Below, piece by piece: positions 27,183 through 35,917 of a DNA stretch of 64,000 nt; position 1 is the stretch's first letter; the number at the start of each line of letters is the position of its first letter. A program made the translations under genes and the position numbers. The DNA lies in contig JBFWRK010000020.1 in NCBI GenBank assembly GCA_050248955.1, positions 10,565 to 74,564 of the forward strand. Reading direction: 5' to 3'. Under the pieces are notes generated by a model, which saw only the letters and a program-made list of their open reading frames with translations, made no database searches and had not been told where the DNA came from. Origin of the DNA: JBFWRK01 sp050248955. Lineage in GTDB: Bacteria > Actinomycetota > Acidimicrobiia > Acidimicrobiales > Ilumatobacteraceae.

Positions 27183-27569
27183 TCAGTGCTCGCTGCTGCC
27201 GTAGGGCCGGGTGAGGATCTCGAGCCAGTGCCCGCTCGGGTCGGCGAAGTAGAGGCCGCGTCCGCCGTCTCCGCGGTTGATGGTGTTGCGATGTCTCCCA
27301 CCGGGATCGGCGTAGTAGTCGATCCGGCGCTGCTGGATGCGGGCGAAGATCTCGTCGAACTCGTCCTCGCTGATCAAGAACGCGTAGTGCTGCGGGACGA
27401 TCTCGTCCGAGGTGTCCGCGAAGTCGAGCGACACCCCGTTGTCGGCGTTGACGACGAGGAAGTGACCGTACGGCTTCGGGCTGGCGAGACCGAGGATCTC
27501 GGCCATGAACGTCGCTGACTCGTGCTTGTCGCGGGAAGCCACGATCGTGTGGTTCAGCATGACGGGCAT
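27183..27569 (-). CDS. VOC-family (glyoxalase/dioxygenase fold) protein
   Basis: A 128-residue single VOC domain. An N-terminal LNHTIVASRD strand supplies a probable metal His, and GRGLYFADPSGHWLEILT near the C-terminus supplies His/Glu ligands. These proteins bind a divalent metal and act as lyases, isomerases, dioxygenases or resistance proteins; the reaction here is unknown. It converges on the nitronate monooxygenase gene and lies 15 bp upstream, in reading order, of nothing obvious: the E2 gene also precedes it on the same strand. Confidence 0.82.
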   Translation of the reverse strand: MPVMLNHTIVASRDKHESATFMAEILGLASPKPYGHFLVVNADNGVSLDFADTSDEIVPQHYAFLISEDEFDEIFARIQQRRIDYYADPGGRHRNTINRGDGGRGLYFADPSGHWLEILTRPYGSSEH

Positions 27570-27584
27570 CGTGACCTCCTCACC

Positions 27585-28859
27585 TCACCCGGGGTCGGTC
27601 GGGAGCAGCAACAGGGCCGGCGTCTCCAGCCGGCGCCTGATCGACTGGACGAACGCTGCCGCGTCGGCCCCGTCGATCACCCGGTGATCGAACGAGGACG
27701 ACAGGTTCATGATCTTGCGTCGGGCGAGCACGCCGTCGACGTACACCGGCCGATCGACGATCTTGTTCACGCCGATGATCGCGACCTCCGGAGCGTTGAT
27801 CACCGGTGTCGAGACGATCCCTCCCAGCGCGCCCAGGCTCGTGATCGTTATCGTCGAGCCGGTGAGCTCCTCGAGCGTGATCTTCGCCGACCGAGCCGCC
27901 GCTGAGAGTCGGGCGAGTTCGTCGGCATGACCCCAGAGGTCGCGGTCGCCCGCGTGCTTGACCACGGTGACCATCAACCCCCGAACGGTCTGGACGGCGA
28001 TGCCGAGGTGGACGGCACGGTGCCGGTGGATCACGCCTGCCTCGTCGTCGAAGCGGGCGTTCATCGCCGGATGCTCGCCGACTGCGTGGATCACCGATTG
28101 CATCAGGAACGGCAGCAGCGAGAGCTTGGGCTGGTGCTCGGACCTGGTCGCGTTGAGCTCGTGCCGCAACCGTTCGACCTCGGTGACATCCACCTCCTCG
28201 ACGTAGGTGAAGTGCGGGATCCGTCGCTTCGACGCCTGCATCCGCTCCGCGATGTTGCGCCGCAGGCCGGTGACCTTCACGGTCTCGACCGAGTCGTCGC
28301 CGGGCACAACCGATCGGCGCTGCGGGCTCGCCGTGGTGACCACGGCGTCGAGATCGGCGTGGGTGATCCTGCCGTCCGGTCCGGTCCCGGCGACCGTGCC
28401 GAGATCGACGCCCAGCTGGTGTGCCCGCGCCCGAACGGCTGGTGCCGCCTTCGATCGGGCGCTCGTCGCCGCCGGTCTCTTATCCGCCTCCTCCGACACG
28501 TCGGCGCTCGGTGCGGGCGACGCGCTCGGTGGTGGCGGTGGGAGCGTGGCGGCGGGCATGAGCGCCTCGGTGCCGAGGGCCTCGGTGCCGGTGCCGGCGT
28601 CGGCGGCGTCAGCCTCGCCTTCGGTGTCGATCCGCACGAGGTCGCTGCCGACCGCGAGCACATCACCCACCTCACCGCCGAGCCAGCGCACGATGCCGTC
28701 CACCGGCGACGGCAGCTCGATCGTGGCCTTGTCGGTCATCACCTCGGCGATGACGTCGTCCTCGTGGATCGTGTCCCCGACGCCGACGTGCCACTCGACG
28801 ATCTCCGCCTCGGCGATGCCCTCGCCGACATCGGGCAGCCTCACCCGGTACTCGCTCAT
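27585..28859 (-). CDS. bkdC: Dihydrolipoamide acyltransferase (E2) of a 2-oxoacid dehydrogenase, branched-chain type
   Basis: A 424-residue protein with three domains. A lipoyl domain (1-77) carries Lys44 in TDKATIE. A peripheral-subunit-binding domain (about 140-180) follows a Pro/Ala linker. The catalytic domain ends with FDHRVIDG near 390-397, where His and Asp are catalytic. It transfers the acyl group from lipoamide to CoA. It is third in the minus-strand operon after E1 alpha and E1 beta, separated by 37 bp. The E1 type points to branched-chain 2-oxoacids. No lipoamide dehydrogenase (E3) is encoded nearby. Confidence 0.9.
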   Translation of the reverse strand: MSEYRVRLPDVGEGIAEAEIVEWHVGVGDTIHEDDVIAEVMTDKATIELPSPVDGIVRWLGGEVGDVLAVGSDLVRIDTEGEADAADAGTGTEALGTEALMPAATLPPPPPSASPAPSADVSEEADKRPAATSARSKAAPAVRARAHQLGVDLGTVAGTGPDGRITHADLDAVVTTASPQRRSVVPGDDSVETVKVTGLRRNIAERMQASKRRIPHFTYVEEVDVTEVERLRHELNATRSEHQPKLSLLPFLMQSVIHAVGEHPAMNARFDDEAGVIHRHRAVHLGIAVQTVRGLMVTVVKHAGDRDLWGHADELARLSAAARSAKITLEELTGSTITITSLGALGGIVSTPVINAPEVAIIGVNKIVDRPVYVDGVLARRKIMNLSSSFDHRVIDGADAAAFVQSIRRRLETPALLLLPTDPG

Positions 28860-28896
28860 CGCTTCCCGCTCTCGGCCGCTCGGGCCAGCTCGCTCA

Positions 28897-29910
28897 TCAC
28901 GCGTCCACCACGCGTCGGAGTGCGGCACCGACCCGTGCCGGCCCGGGGAAGTAGTCCCACTCCTGTGCATGCGGGTAGGGCGTGTCCCAGCCGGTGACCC
29001 GCTCGATCGGCGCTTCGAGATCGTAGAAGCAGCTCTCCTGCACGGTCGCCGACAGCTCGGCCCCGAAACCACTGGTCCGCGTCGCTTCGTGCACGATCAC
29101 GCACCGACCGGTCTTGCGCACGGACCGCTCGATGGTGTCGGTGTCGAGTGGCAGCAGCGTGCGCAGATCGATGATCTCGGCGTCGATGCCGGTCTCGTCG
29201 GCGGCCGCTTCGGTGACGTACACCATCGTGCCGTACGCGAGGACGGTGACGTCCGCCCCCTCGCGCCGCACCGCCGCGCTGCCCAACGGGATGCTGTAGT
29301 ACCCGTCGGGCACCTCGCCGAGCGGGTGGGCCGACCAGGGCACGATCGGCCGGTCGGGGTGGCCGTCGAACGGTCCGTTGTAGAGCCGCTTCGGCTCGAT
29401 GAAAATCACTGGGTCGTCGTCCTCGATCGCCGCGATCAAGAGCCCCTTCGCGTCGTACGGGGTCGACGGCATGACCGTCTTCAGTCCGCACACGTGCGTG
29501 AACAACGCTTCCGGGCTCTGGCTGTGCGTCTGTCCTCCGTGGATGCCGCCACCCGACGGCATGCGCACCGTGATCGGCGCCGTGAACTCCGCACCGGACC
29601 GGTAGCGGAGCCGGGCGGCCTCGGAGATCAACTGGTCGAGACCGGGGTACACGTAGTCGGCGAACTGGATCTCGGCGACGGGTCGCAGACCGTACGCGCC
29701 CATGCCGACCGCGACACCGATGATGCCGCCTTCGGCGATCGGTGTGTCGAAGACCCGGTGCGCTCCATGTGCCGCTTGCAACCCGTCGGTGCAGCGGAAC
29801 ACGCCACCGAAGTAGCCCACGTCCTCACCGAACACGACGACGTTCGGGTCGCGCGCCAACATCACGTCGAGCGCGGAGCGCAAGGCGACGTTCATCGGCA
29901 TCGACGGCAC
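28897..29910 (-). CDS. bkdB: 2-oxoacid dehydrogenase E1 beta subunit, branched-chain type
   Basis: About 337 residues. The transketolase pyrimidine-type domain contains VVFGEDVGYFGGVFR near 30-45, and the C-terminal transketolase domain contains EIIDLRTLLPLD. With E1 alpha it makes the thiamine-diphosphate enzyme that decarboxylates 2-oxoacids. The start is uncertain: a GTG at 29910 has GGAGGG upstream, and an ATG at 29901 is also possible. It follows E1 alpha with almost no gap. Confidence 0.9.
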   Translation of the reverse strand: MPSMPMNVALRSALDVMLARDPNVVVFGEDVGYFGGVFRCTDGLQAAHGAHRVFDTPIAEGGIIGVAVGMGAYGLRPVAEIQFADYVYPGLDQLISEAARLRYRSGAEFTAPITVRMPSGGGIHGGQTHSQSPEALFTHVCGLKTVMPSTPYDAKGLLIAAIEDDDPVIFIEPKRLYNGPFDGHPDRPIVPWSAHPLGEVPDGYYSIPLGSAAVRREGADVTVLAYGTMVYVTEAAADETGIDAEIIDLRTLLPLDTDTIERSVRKTGRCVIVHEATRTSGFGAELSATVQESCFYDLEAPIERVTGWDTPYPHAQEWDYFPGPARVGAALRRVVDA

Positions 29911-29911
29911 C

Positions 29912-31144
29912 TCAGCCCTCCATCTGCTCACGTTGGCGGCACAAGTGCGGCGGGATCTCCTTGAACACGTCTTCGAAGATGCTCCTCCGGGCGGCGGCCC
30001 TGCCGTCGAGCAGCGTTCCGTAGCTCTCGGCCTCCTTCGCCGCGGCGCGCACCTCGCGCTCGACCTCCCCCAGCAGCTCCGTGTGCTGATCCGCCGACCA
30101 GGCGCCGACCGCGGTCAGGTGCAGCTTCAGCCGTTCGATCGGATCGCCCAACGGCCACGACTTCCACTCGTCGGCCGGCCGGTACTTGGAAGGGTCGTCC
30201 GACGTCGAGTGGGCGGTGGCGCGGTACGTGACCCACTCGATGAGCGTCGGGCCATGGTTGGTCCTGGCGCGTTCGCTCGCCCATCGAGTGGCCGCCAGCA
30301 CCGCGAGGTAGTCGTTGCCATCGACGCGCAGCGATGGGATGCCGTGCCCGATGCCGCGCGACGCGAACGTCGCGGTGGCTCCCCCGGCGATCCCCTGGAA
30401 CGACGAGATCGCCCATTGGTTGTTGACCACGTTCAAGATGACGGGTGCCTGGTACGTGGTCGCGAACGTGAGGGCGTGGTGGAAGTCCGCCTCTGCCGTG
30501 GTCCCTTCACCGACGACGCCCGAGGCGATGCACGTGTCGCCCTTGATCGCCGCTGCCATCGCCCAGCCGACGGCTTGGATGAACTGCGTCCCGAGGTTGC
30601 CGGAGATGGAGAAGAAGCCGGCATCACGGGCGGAGTACATGACCGGCATCTGGCGCCCGTGTAGCCGGTCCTTCTCGTTCGAGAAGATCTGGCACATCAT
30701 GTCGACGAGCGGCCAGTCGCGGGCGATCAGCCAGCCCTGCTGCCGGTACGTCGGGAAGAACATGTCACCAGGACGCAGTTCCAACGCCTGCCCGACGGCG
30801 ATCGCCTCCTCGCCGGTGCAACGCATGTAGAAGGACGACTTGCCCTGGCGCTGGGCCTGCAACATGCGGTCGTCGTAGATGCGCGTCTTGACCATCGCCC
30901 GCAGCCCGCGGCGGAGCTGCTCGGCATCGACCTCGGGCACCCACGGACCCACGGCGTGCCCCTCGTCGTCGAGGACGCGGATCAACGAGTCCGCGAGGTC
31001 GCGGATCTCGGACGGCGCGACATCGACGTCCGGGCGGCGGACGCTGCCCGCCGGCGGCACGTCGACGTACGAGAAGTCCGGCGTGTCGCCGGGCCGAGCG
31101 GGTGGCTCGGGAACCTTGAACCGGAGCGGACCGGCGTCAGACAT
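29912..31144 (-). CDS. bkdA: 2-oxoacid dehydrogenase E1 alpha subunit, branched-chain type
   Basis: A 410-residue E1_dh protein. It has the YDDRMLQAQRQGKSSFY and CTGEEA segments typical of branched-chain E1 alpha, and the thiamine-diphosphate motif beginning GEGTTAEADF and ending VVNNQWAIS (near 225-260). It carries an 80-residue N-terminal extension, common in this subfamily. The reaction is oxidative decarboxylation of branched-chain 2-oxoacids. It is the first gene of the E1 alpha-E1 beta-E2 operon, with a 24-bp hairpin 53 bp upstream. Confidence 0.91.
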   Translation of the reverse strand: MSDAGPLRFKVPEPPARPGDTPDFSYVDVPPAGSVRRPDVDVAPSEIRDLADSLIRVLDDEGHAVGPWVPEVDAEQLRRGLRAMVKTRIYDDRMLQAQRQGKSSFYMRCTGEEAIAVGQALELRPGDMFFPTYRQQGWLIARDWPLVDMMCQIFSNEKDRLHGRQMPVMYSARDAGFFSISGNLGTQFIQAVGWAMAAAIKGDTCIASGVVGEGTTAEADFHHALTFATTYQAPVILNVVNNQWAISSFQGIAGGATATFASRGIGHGIPSLRVDGNDYLAVLAATRWASERARTNHGPTLIEWVTYRATAHSTSDDPSKYRPADEWKSWPLGDPIERLKLHLTAVGAWSADQHTELLGEVEREVRAAAKEAESYGTLLDGRAAARRSIFEDVFKEIPPHLCRQREQMEG

Positions 31145-31197
31145 CGATGCCTCGATTCAACACTCGCACCACTCTTGCAGAGAACCGACGCGGGCGT

Positions 31198-31221
31198 GAT
31201 CGGGCTGTCAGCAGCCCGATC
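31198..31221. promoter_or_regulatory. Perfect inverted repeat between divergent bkdA and DUF2231 genes
   Basis: GATCGGGCTG and CAGCCCGATC are perfect 10-bp arms around TCAG. It lies 53 bp from the E1 alpha start and 49 bp from the divergent DUF2231 start. A divergent intergenic position fits an operator better than a terminator. Confidence 0.5.
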
Positions 31222-31270
31222 CTGAGCGACTACCGTGGCCCGGACTCGCAGCTCGGGGATGGGAGGCACG

Positions 31271-31840
31271 GTGAGACGGTTCTCGGTTCGCCCGGTGCTC
31301 ACACTGAAGGGTCGCACGTTCAAGGGCCTGCGCGGCTGGTCCGGCAAGCCGCTGCACCCGCCGCTGACCGACTTCCCGATCGCGGCGTACATCCTCGCCG
31401 CAGTCTTCGACGTCATCTCGGTGATCGGCGGCGATGACAGCGGCTGGGGCCGCGACTTCTGGCGCGCCGGCACCTACACGTTCGTCGGCGGTGCGGCAGT
31501 GTCGGTGCTCGCCGCGCTCACGGGTCTGTTCGACTGGTGGAAGTCGTCGACGCCCGGCACGCAGGCGCGGCGGACGATCAACACCCACGCCACGATCATG
31601 ATCACCGTGACGGTGCTCGCGCTCGTCGACATCGTGTGGCGCCTGACTGGCTACAACACCGAGCCATCGACGCCCATCGGGATCATGGTGCTCTCGATCG
31701 TGATCGCCGGGCTCGTGTCGGTCGGCGCCACGTTCGGCGGGAGCCTCGTCTACGAGTACGGCTTCAACGTCGAGACCGCCGGCGACCACCCCGTGTGGCA
31801 CTCGTCCGAGACGGACGTCTTCCCGGGCGATCACGACTGA
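31271..31840 (+). CDS. DUF2231-family membrane protein
   Basis: A 189-residue protein with the GKPLHPPLTDFPIAAYI segment typical of DUF2231 (PF09990), followed by four hydrophobic helices. The conserved His of that motif may bind heme or metal, but this is not established. The GTG at 31271 follows GGGAGG with 5-nt spacing and is preferred over the earlier GTG at 31235. Its function is not known. Confidence 0.83.
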   Translation: MRRFSVRPVLTLKGRTFKGLRGWSGKPLHPPLTDFPIAAYILAAVFDVISVIGGDDSGWGRDFWRAGTYTFVGGAAVSVLAALTGLFDWWKSSTPGTQARRTINTHATIMITVTVLALVDIVWRLTGYNTEPSTPIGIMVLSIVIAGLVSVGATFGGSLVYEYGFNVETAGDHPVWHSSETDVFPGDHD

Positions 31841-31851
31841 CCGCGCGCGCG

Positions 31852-32775
31852 TCAGACCGGGACGGCGAGGGTGGCGACGTAGCCACCGGCGACGTCGCCC
31901 GACATCGTGGCGAGCTGCTGGGACACCCCGTCGCTGAAGACGTTGTCGCGCTCGAGCGACACCTGGGCGAGGTTGCTCACGCTGCGCTCGTAGCCCTCGG
32001 TGGCGTAGACGGTGTCGCACACGTCCTTCGGGAAGGCGAGCTGCGACGTGGCGATCGCACTGCGTCCCGACGTCGCGCCCTCCAGACCGTCGAAGATCTC
32101 GAAGTGGACGTGCGGCCAGCGGCCGGAGTAGCACGCCGGGAAGATGCTCGTGAACGTCACGCGGCCCTCGCTGTCCGCTTCCTGCACGCCGCGCAGGTAG
32201 TTCTCGTTCGCCGCCGCGTCGGAGTAGAGCGAGTAGTTCCCGTCTCGGTCGCAGTGCCACGCGTAGACCGCGGCGCCGGCGAGCGGGGCGCACCCGCCGG
32301 CGGTGTCCGTGATCGTGAGCGCGATCGTCAACGGAACCCCGTCGGCGACCCCTGACGACGACCCGAAGCTGGAGCGGATGTCGCTGCGCACGACCTCCGG
32401 GTCGGTGAGGACGTTGGCTCCGTTCGTGCCGTCGCCGGGGAACGGCCCAGCGGTCTCTTCGGGGATCGGAGCGCAGCTCGCGGCGTCGGTCGCGGCGGTC
32501 GCACTCGAAGCCGTCGCTGCGGTGGAGGCCGCGGTGGAGGCTGCGACGGACGCTGCGGTCGATGCCGTGGTCGACGAGCCGGCGCTCCCGGCACTCGTCG
32601 ACGTGTCGCCGGCGGTGTCACCACCGCCATTGCCGGAGCTGCACGCGGCAACGATCGTGGCGATTCCCGCACCCGCGAACAGCGACAGGACGCGCCGCCG
32701 GGCGAGCAGCGTCGACATGTCGAACGCCAGGCCGCGATCGTGGTCCTCCGGCTCGTGTCCGTCGTGGTCATCCAT
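31852..32775 (-). CDS. Exported intradiol-dioxygenase-like lipoprotein
   Basis: A 307-residue protein. Its N-terminus has ARRRVLSLF followed by a hydrophobic stretch and the lipobox VAAC, then a Thr/Ala/Ser-rich linker of about 60 residues. The remaining region matches the intradiol ring-cleavage dioxygenase fold (PF00775), with AVYAWHCD, a GNYSLY segment and the H-x-H pair in RWPHVHFEIF. These give the Tyr/His ligands expected for Fe(III). Extracellular members of the family exist in actinobacteria and fungi; the substrate is unknown. The ATG at 32775 follows AAGGAG. It converges on the DUF2231 gene. Confidence 0.83.
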   Translation of the reverse strand: MDDHDGHEPEDHDRGLAFDMSTLLARRRVLSLFAGAGIATIVAACSSGNGGGDTAGDTSTSAGSAGSSTTASTAASVAASTAASTAATASSATAATDAASCAPIPEETAGPFPGDGTNGANVLTDPEVVRSDIRSSFGSSSGVADGVPLTIALTITDTAGGCAPLAGAAVYAWHCDRDGNYSLYSDAAANENYLRGVQEADSEGRVTFTSIFPACYSGRWPHVHFEIFDGLEGATSGRSAIATSQLAFPKDVCDTVYATEGYERSVSNLAQVSLERDNVFSDGVSQQLATMSGDVAGGYVATLAVPV

Positions 32776-32924
32776 GTGGTGCTCCTTCGAGGTGGTGGGG
32801 GTCGAGGTTCGAGCGTCGAGATTCGACCGTCGAGACGACCGTTGAGGTCGTCGTCGAGCGTGGAGTGCGAACCTGGGAGATCGCTGGGAGCCCGCCGAGA
32901 ACCGGCGCAGCGCCTTCAGCGCAG

Positions 32925-32970
32925 CCGAGTGCACAGCGGACAACCGGCTGTTGATCTGAGGCGAACAAGG
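32925..32970 (+). repeat. 46-bp palindromic intergenic repeat, copy 3 (one arm eroded)
   Basis: The right arm GTTGATCTGAGGCGAACAAGG matches copies 1 and 2 closely, while the left arm is degraded. It lies between the HMG-CoA reductase stop and the dioxygenase-like gene start. The erosion suggests an old copy. Confidence 0.6.
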
Positions 32971-32994
32971 ATGCCCGATCACCGGTCGGTCAGG

Positions 32995-34188
32995 TCAGGG
33001 CCGATTCCGTCCGAGGCGCTCGTGGCTCGTGACCCAGTCGCCGTGGAGCACTGCGCTCGACAGCGAGATGTCACCGGCGAGCACGACCGCCGCACAGATC
33101 TCGGCGAACTTGCGCACCTTGCCCGCGCCGTAGCAGCCGAGCAGCTCGAGGCACTCGCGCTGCGTCGCGAGGCCGGTGCCACCGCCATAGGTCGCCACGA
33201 TGAGCGCCGGCAACGTGATCGACCAGTAGTAGTCGCCGTTCTCCAGCAACTGGGTGTAGACGATCCCGGCGTGCGACTCGGCGACGTTCGCGACGTCCTG
33301 GCCCGTGGCGATGAACATCGCCGCGAGTGCGTTCGCCGCATGTGCCCCGTTGTTGGCAGAGGCCGCCATGAAGTTGCCGGCCTGCGAGATCTGCCGTCCC
33401 CACATCAGCGTCGCCGTGTCGACGCCCATGAGGTCCATGAGCACGTCGCGCTTGACCACTGCCTCGGCCACGACCCGCTTCCCGCGCGTCAGCAGCATGT
33501 TGATCTGCGAGTGCTTCTTGTCGGTGTCGATCGATCCGGACAGGATGAACTGCGGACGATCCGGGTGCCGCCCCTGGATCCACTGGCACGCCGCGAGCGT
33601 GGCCTTGCCGGTCATGTTCTGTCCGGCGGCATCACTGGTCGTGTAGTTGAACCGCAGGTACCGGAGCGGCCCGACCGCGTACTGACCGATCGAGACGAGC
33701 GCGCCGGACCTCGTCGTCGACTCTGCTTCCGCTTTGATCTCGGCGAAGCGCTCGTCGACCCACTCGCCGAACTCGCGCCCGTGCAGCGCATCGGACAGGA
33801 CGAACACCGGCGCTCGCTGCATGCTGTCGGCGACCACGGTCGTGCGTACGCCACCGCACTCGGTCAGCAGCCGCATGCCACGGTTGTAGCTCGCGACCAG
33901 CGTGCCTTCCGTCGTTGCGAGCGGGACGTAGAAGTCGCCTCGAGCGTCCTCGCCGTCGATGTGCAGCGGTCCGGCGACGCCGATCGGGACCTGCGCGACG
34001 CCGATGAAGTTCTCGATGTTGCCCGGCAGCGTCTCCGGACCGACCGAGAACCGGCCGACGTGGTCCAGCTCGACGCCAGTTCGCTCCCGGAGGAACTCAC
34101 GGCGCACCGCCGCCGCCGCGAGCGAGTGGTCGTTCACGGGATCTCGTGGGACGCGATCCCGGGTGTGACGTCCAGAGTCGTCCGGCAT
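32995..34188 (-). CDS. Class I HMG-CoA reductase
   Basis: A 397-residue protein of the class I type. It has ENFIGVAQVPIGVAGPL near 63-79, TTEGTL (catalytic Glu), SGSIDTDKK (catalytic Lys), GQDVAN (catalytic Asp) and a C-terminal SHERLG His. All four catalytic positions are therefore present. The enzyme reduces HMG-CoA to mevalonate with NADPH. No other mevalonate-pathway gene is in the window. Most actinobacteria make isoprenoids by the MEP route, so a specialised or catabolic role is possible. The ATG at 34188 is chosen; the frame is open upstream. Confidence 0.93.
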   Translation of the reverse strand: MPDDSGRHTRDRVPRDPVNDHSLAAAAVRREFLRERTGVELDHVGRFSVGPETLPGNIENFIGVAQVPIGVAGPLHIDGEDARGDFYVPLATTEGTLVASYNRGMRLLTECGGVRTTVVADSMQRAPVFVLSDALHGREFGEWVDERFAEIKAEAESTTRSGALVSIGQYAVGPLRYLRFNYTTSDAAGQNMTGKATLAACQWIQGRHPDRPQFILSGSIDTDKKHSQINMLLTRGKRVVAEAVVKRDVLMDLMGVDTATLMWGRQISQAGNFMAASANNGAHAANALAAMFIATGQDVANVAESHAGIVYTQLLENGDYYWSITLPALIVATYGGGTGLATQRECLELLGCYGAGKVRKFAEICAAVVLAGDISLSSAVLHGDWVTSHERLGRNRP

Positions 34189-34264
34189 GGGCGCATCCTT
34201 GCCCAGCTCCCGCAACCGTACGTCCGTTCGCCGCAGCGGTGCTGCCCGGTATCGGTCTGTCCGT

Positions 34265-34289
34265 GAAGTGGCCACTGGATGACCACTTC
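34265..34289. promoter_or_regulatory. Inverted repeat between divergent HMG-CoA reductase and VOC genes
   Basis: GAAGTGGCC and GACCACTTC pair at 8 of 9 positions around a 7-nt loop, 77 bp from the reductase start and 62 bp from the VOC start. It is a possible operator for one or both genes. Confidence 0.35.
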
Positions 34290-34350
34290 TCGTGCGGATG
34301 ATGGCGTCACGGCCGACCGCCGGTCGGCGCCGAGAGAACCGGAGATGACG

Positions 34351-34722
34351 ATGGACTTCAAGCTCGAGCTGGTGTTCGTGCCCGTGTCCGATGTGGACCG
34401 AGCCAAGGCCTTCTACGCCGACCAGGTCGGCTTCGTGGTCGACCATGACCACACGGTGACCGACGAGTTGCGCTTCGTCCAGCTGACGCCGCCGGGGTCG
34501 GCCTGCTCGATCGCGATCGGCACGGGGCTGATCGATTCCGAGCCCGGTTCGCTCAAGGGCTTGCAGGTCGTCGTCGACGACGCCGACGCCGCACGGACGT
34601 TCCTCGTCGAACGGGGCGTGGCAGCCGGCGAGGTGACGGAGCTCGCGTGGGGCCGCTTCACCGGGTTCACCGACCCCGACGGCAACGAATGGACCATCCA
34701 GCAGCTCCCCGAGCGCGGCTGA
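34351..34722 (+). CDS. VOC-family protein
   Basis: A 123-residue single-domain VOC protein. It has the LVFVPVSDVDRAKAFYADQVGF entry helix-strand and ends with a FTDPDGNEWTIQQLP strand that carries the Glu ligand. The first strand lacks the usual metal His, so it may be a binding protein rather than an enzyme. The ATG at 34351 is chosen because GGAG lies 6 nt upstream; a second in-frame ATG at 34345 is too close to it. Its function is unknown. Confidence 0.8.
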   Translation: MDFKLELVFVPVSDVDRAKAFYADQVGFVVDHDHTVTDELRFVQLTPPGSACSIAIGTGLIDSEPGSLKGLQVVVDDADAARTFLVERGVAAGEVTELAWGRFTGFTDPDGNEWTIQQLPERG

Positions 34723-34810
34723 CGGCGCGCCGGGGGTCAGCCGCAGGGCGGGGAGGTGCCCGCGCCGGCGCGGCCAGGCACAATGGCCCGGTGCGTGACG
34801 GTGGGAGCAG

Positions 34811-35875
34811 ATGACGAGCCTGGGCTTCACACGGCGCCTCGACGAGTTCCAGCGACGCCACGCATGGGCGAGCTTTCCGCTCGCCGTCGTGTACAAGTTC
34901 GCCGACGACCAGGGCCCGTACCTCGCTGCGCTGATCACCTACTACGGCTTCCTCTCGTTGTTCCCGCTGTTCCTGCTGCTGGCGTCCGTGCTCGGGTTCC
35001 TCCTGCAGGGCAACCCCGAGCTGCAACGCCAGATCCTCGACTCGACCTTGAGTCAGTTCCCTGTCATCGGTGACCAGCTCGGCGAACCACAGGGTCTGGA
35101 GGGCAGCGTCGGCGCCTTGGTCGCCGGTGCGCTGCTCGCGACCTACGGTGCGTTGGGGATCGCTCAGGCGGTGCAGCACGCGATGAACGTGGCATGGTCG
35201 GTGCCGAGGCACCGTCGACCGAACCCGTTCCGAGCGCGGCTGCGCAGCCTCCGCCTGATCGCGATCGCCGGCACCGCGATCGTGGCGACGACGATCCTGT
35301 CTGCACTCGGCAGCAGCGCCGGCGCGTTCGGTGCCGACCTCGGTGGTGCCGGCACGATCTTGGCGATCGCCGTCTCCGTCGTGCTGAACGTCGCCGTGTT
35401 CATCCGGGTGTTCACGATCTGCACGCCGGAAGGGACAGCGGCTCGCGACGTGGTCCCAGGAGCGATCACCGCCGCCGTCAACTGGCAGCTGCTGCAGCTG
35501 TTCGGCACCGCGTACGTCGGCAACGTCGTCAAGGGCGCCGATGCCACGTACGGCGTGTTCGCCTTGGTGTTCGGCTTGCTCGCCTGGATCTACCTCGCCG
35601 CGCTCGGCATCGTCATCAGCACCGAGATCAACGTGGTGCACGCCAGACGCCTGTATCCGCGGGCGTTGATGACCCTGTTCACCGACAACGTCGATCTGAC
35701 TGCTGCCGACCGACGGGCCTACACCGACGCCGCCCGGGCGCAGCAGTTCAAGGGGTTCGAGTCGGTGACCGTCGACTACGAGGACGACGGACAGCAGGCC
35801 TCGGCGCGCCGCCGAGCACGTGACAACGCCGCGCAACCGCCTCCGGAACACCCCGCCGAACAGGACGACGCGTGA
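34811..35875 (+). CDS. YihY/BrkB-family inner-membrane protein
   Basis: A 354-residue protein of the YihY/virulence factor BrkB family (PF03631). About six membrane helices are seen, with the characteristic ALITYYGFLSLFPLFLLL segment near 38-57. The C-terminal 60 residues are a charged cytoplasmic tail. The family was once called ribonuclease BN but is now regarded as a membrane protein of uncertain role. It follows the VOC gene by 88 bp. Confidence 0.88.
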   Translation: MTSLGFTRRLDEFQRRHAWASFPLAVVYKFADDQGPYLAALITYYGFLSLFPLFLLLASVLGFLLQGNPELQRQILDSTLSQFPVIGDQLGEPQGLEGSVGALVAGALLATYGALGIAQAVQHAMNVAWSVPRHRRPNPFRARLRSLRLIAIAGTAIVATTILSALGSSAGAFGADLGGAGTILAIAVSVVLNVAVFIRVFTICTPEGTAARDVVPGAITAAVNWQLLQLFGTAYVGNVVKGADATYGVFALVFGLLAWIYLAALGIVISTEINVVHARRLYPRALMTLFTDNVDLTAADRRAYTDAARAQQFKGFESVTVDYEDDGQQASARRRARDNAAQPPPEHPAEQDDA

Positions 35876-35917
35876 ACGGCACTCAGAGCGTTGCCAGGAT
35901 TTCGCCTGCGGTCCGGC

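Noticed and set aside
31198..31221. Hairpin as an intrinsic terminator
   Set aside because: It sits between divergent starts, so no message should end there; listed as a possible operator.
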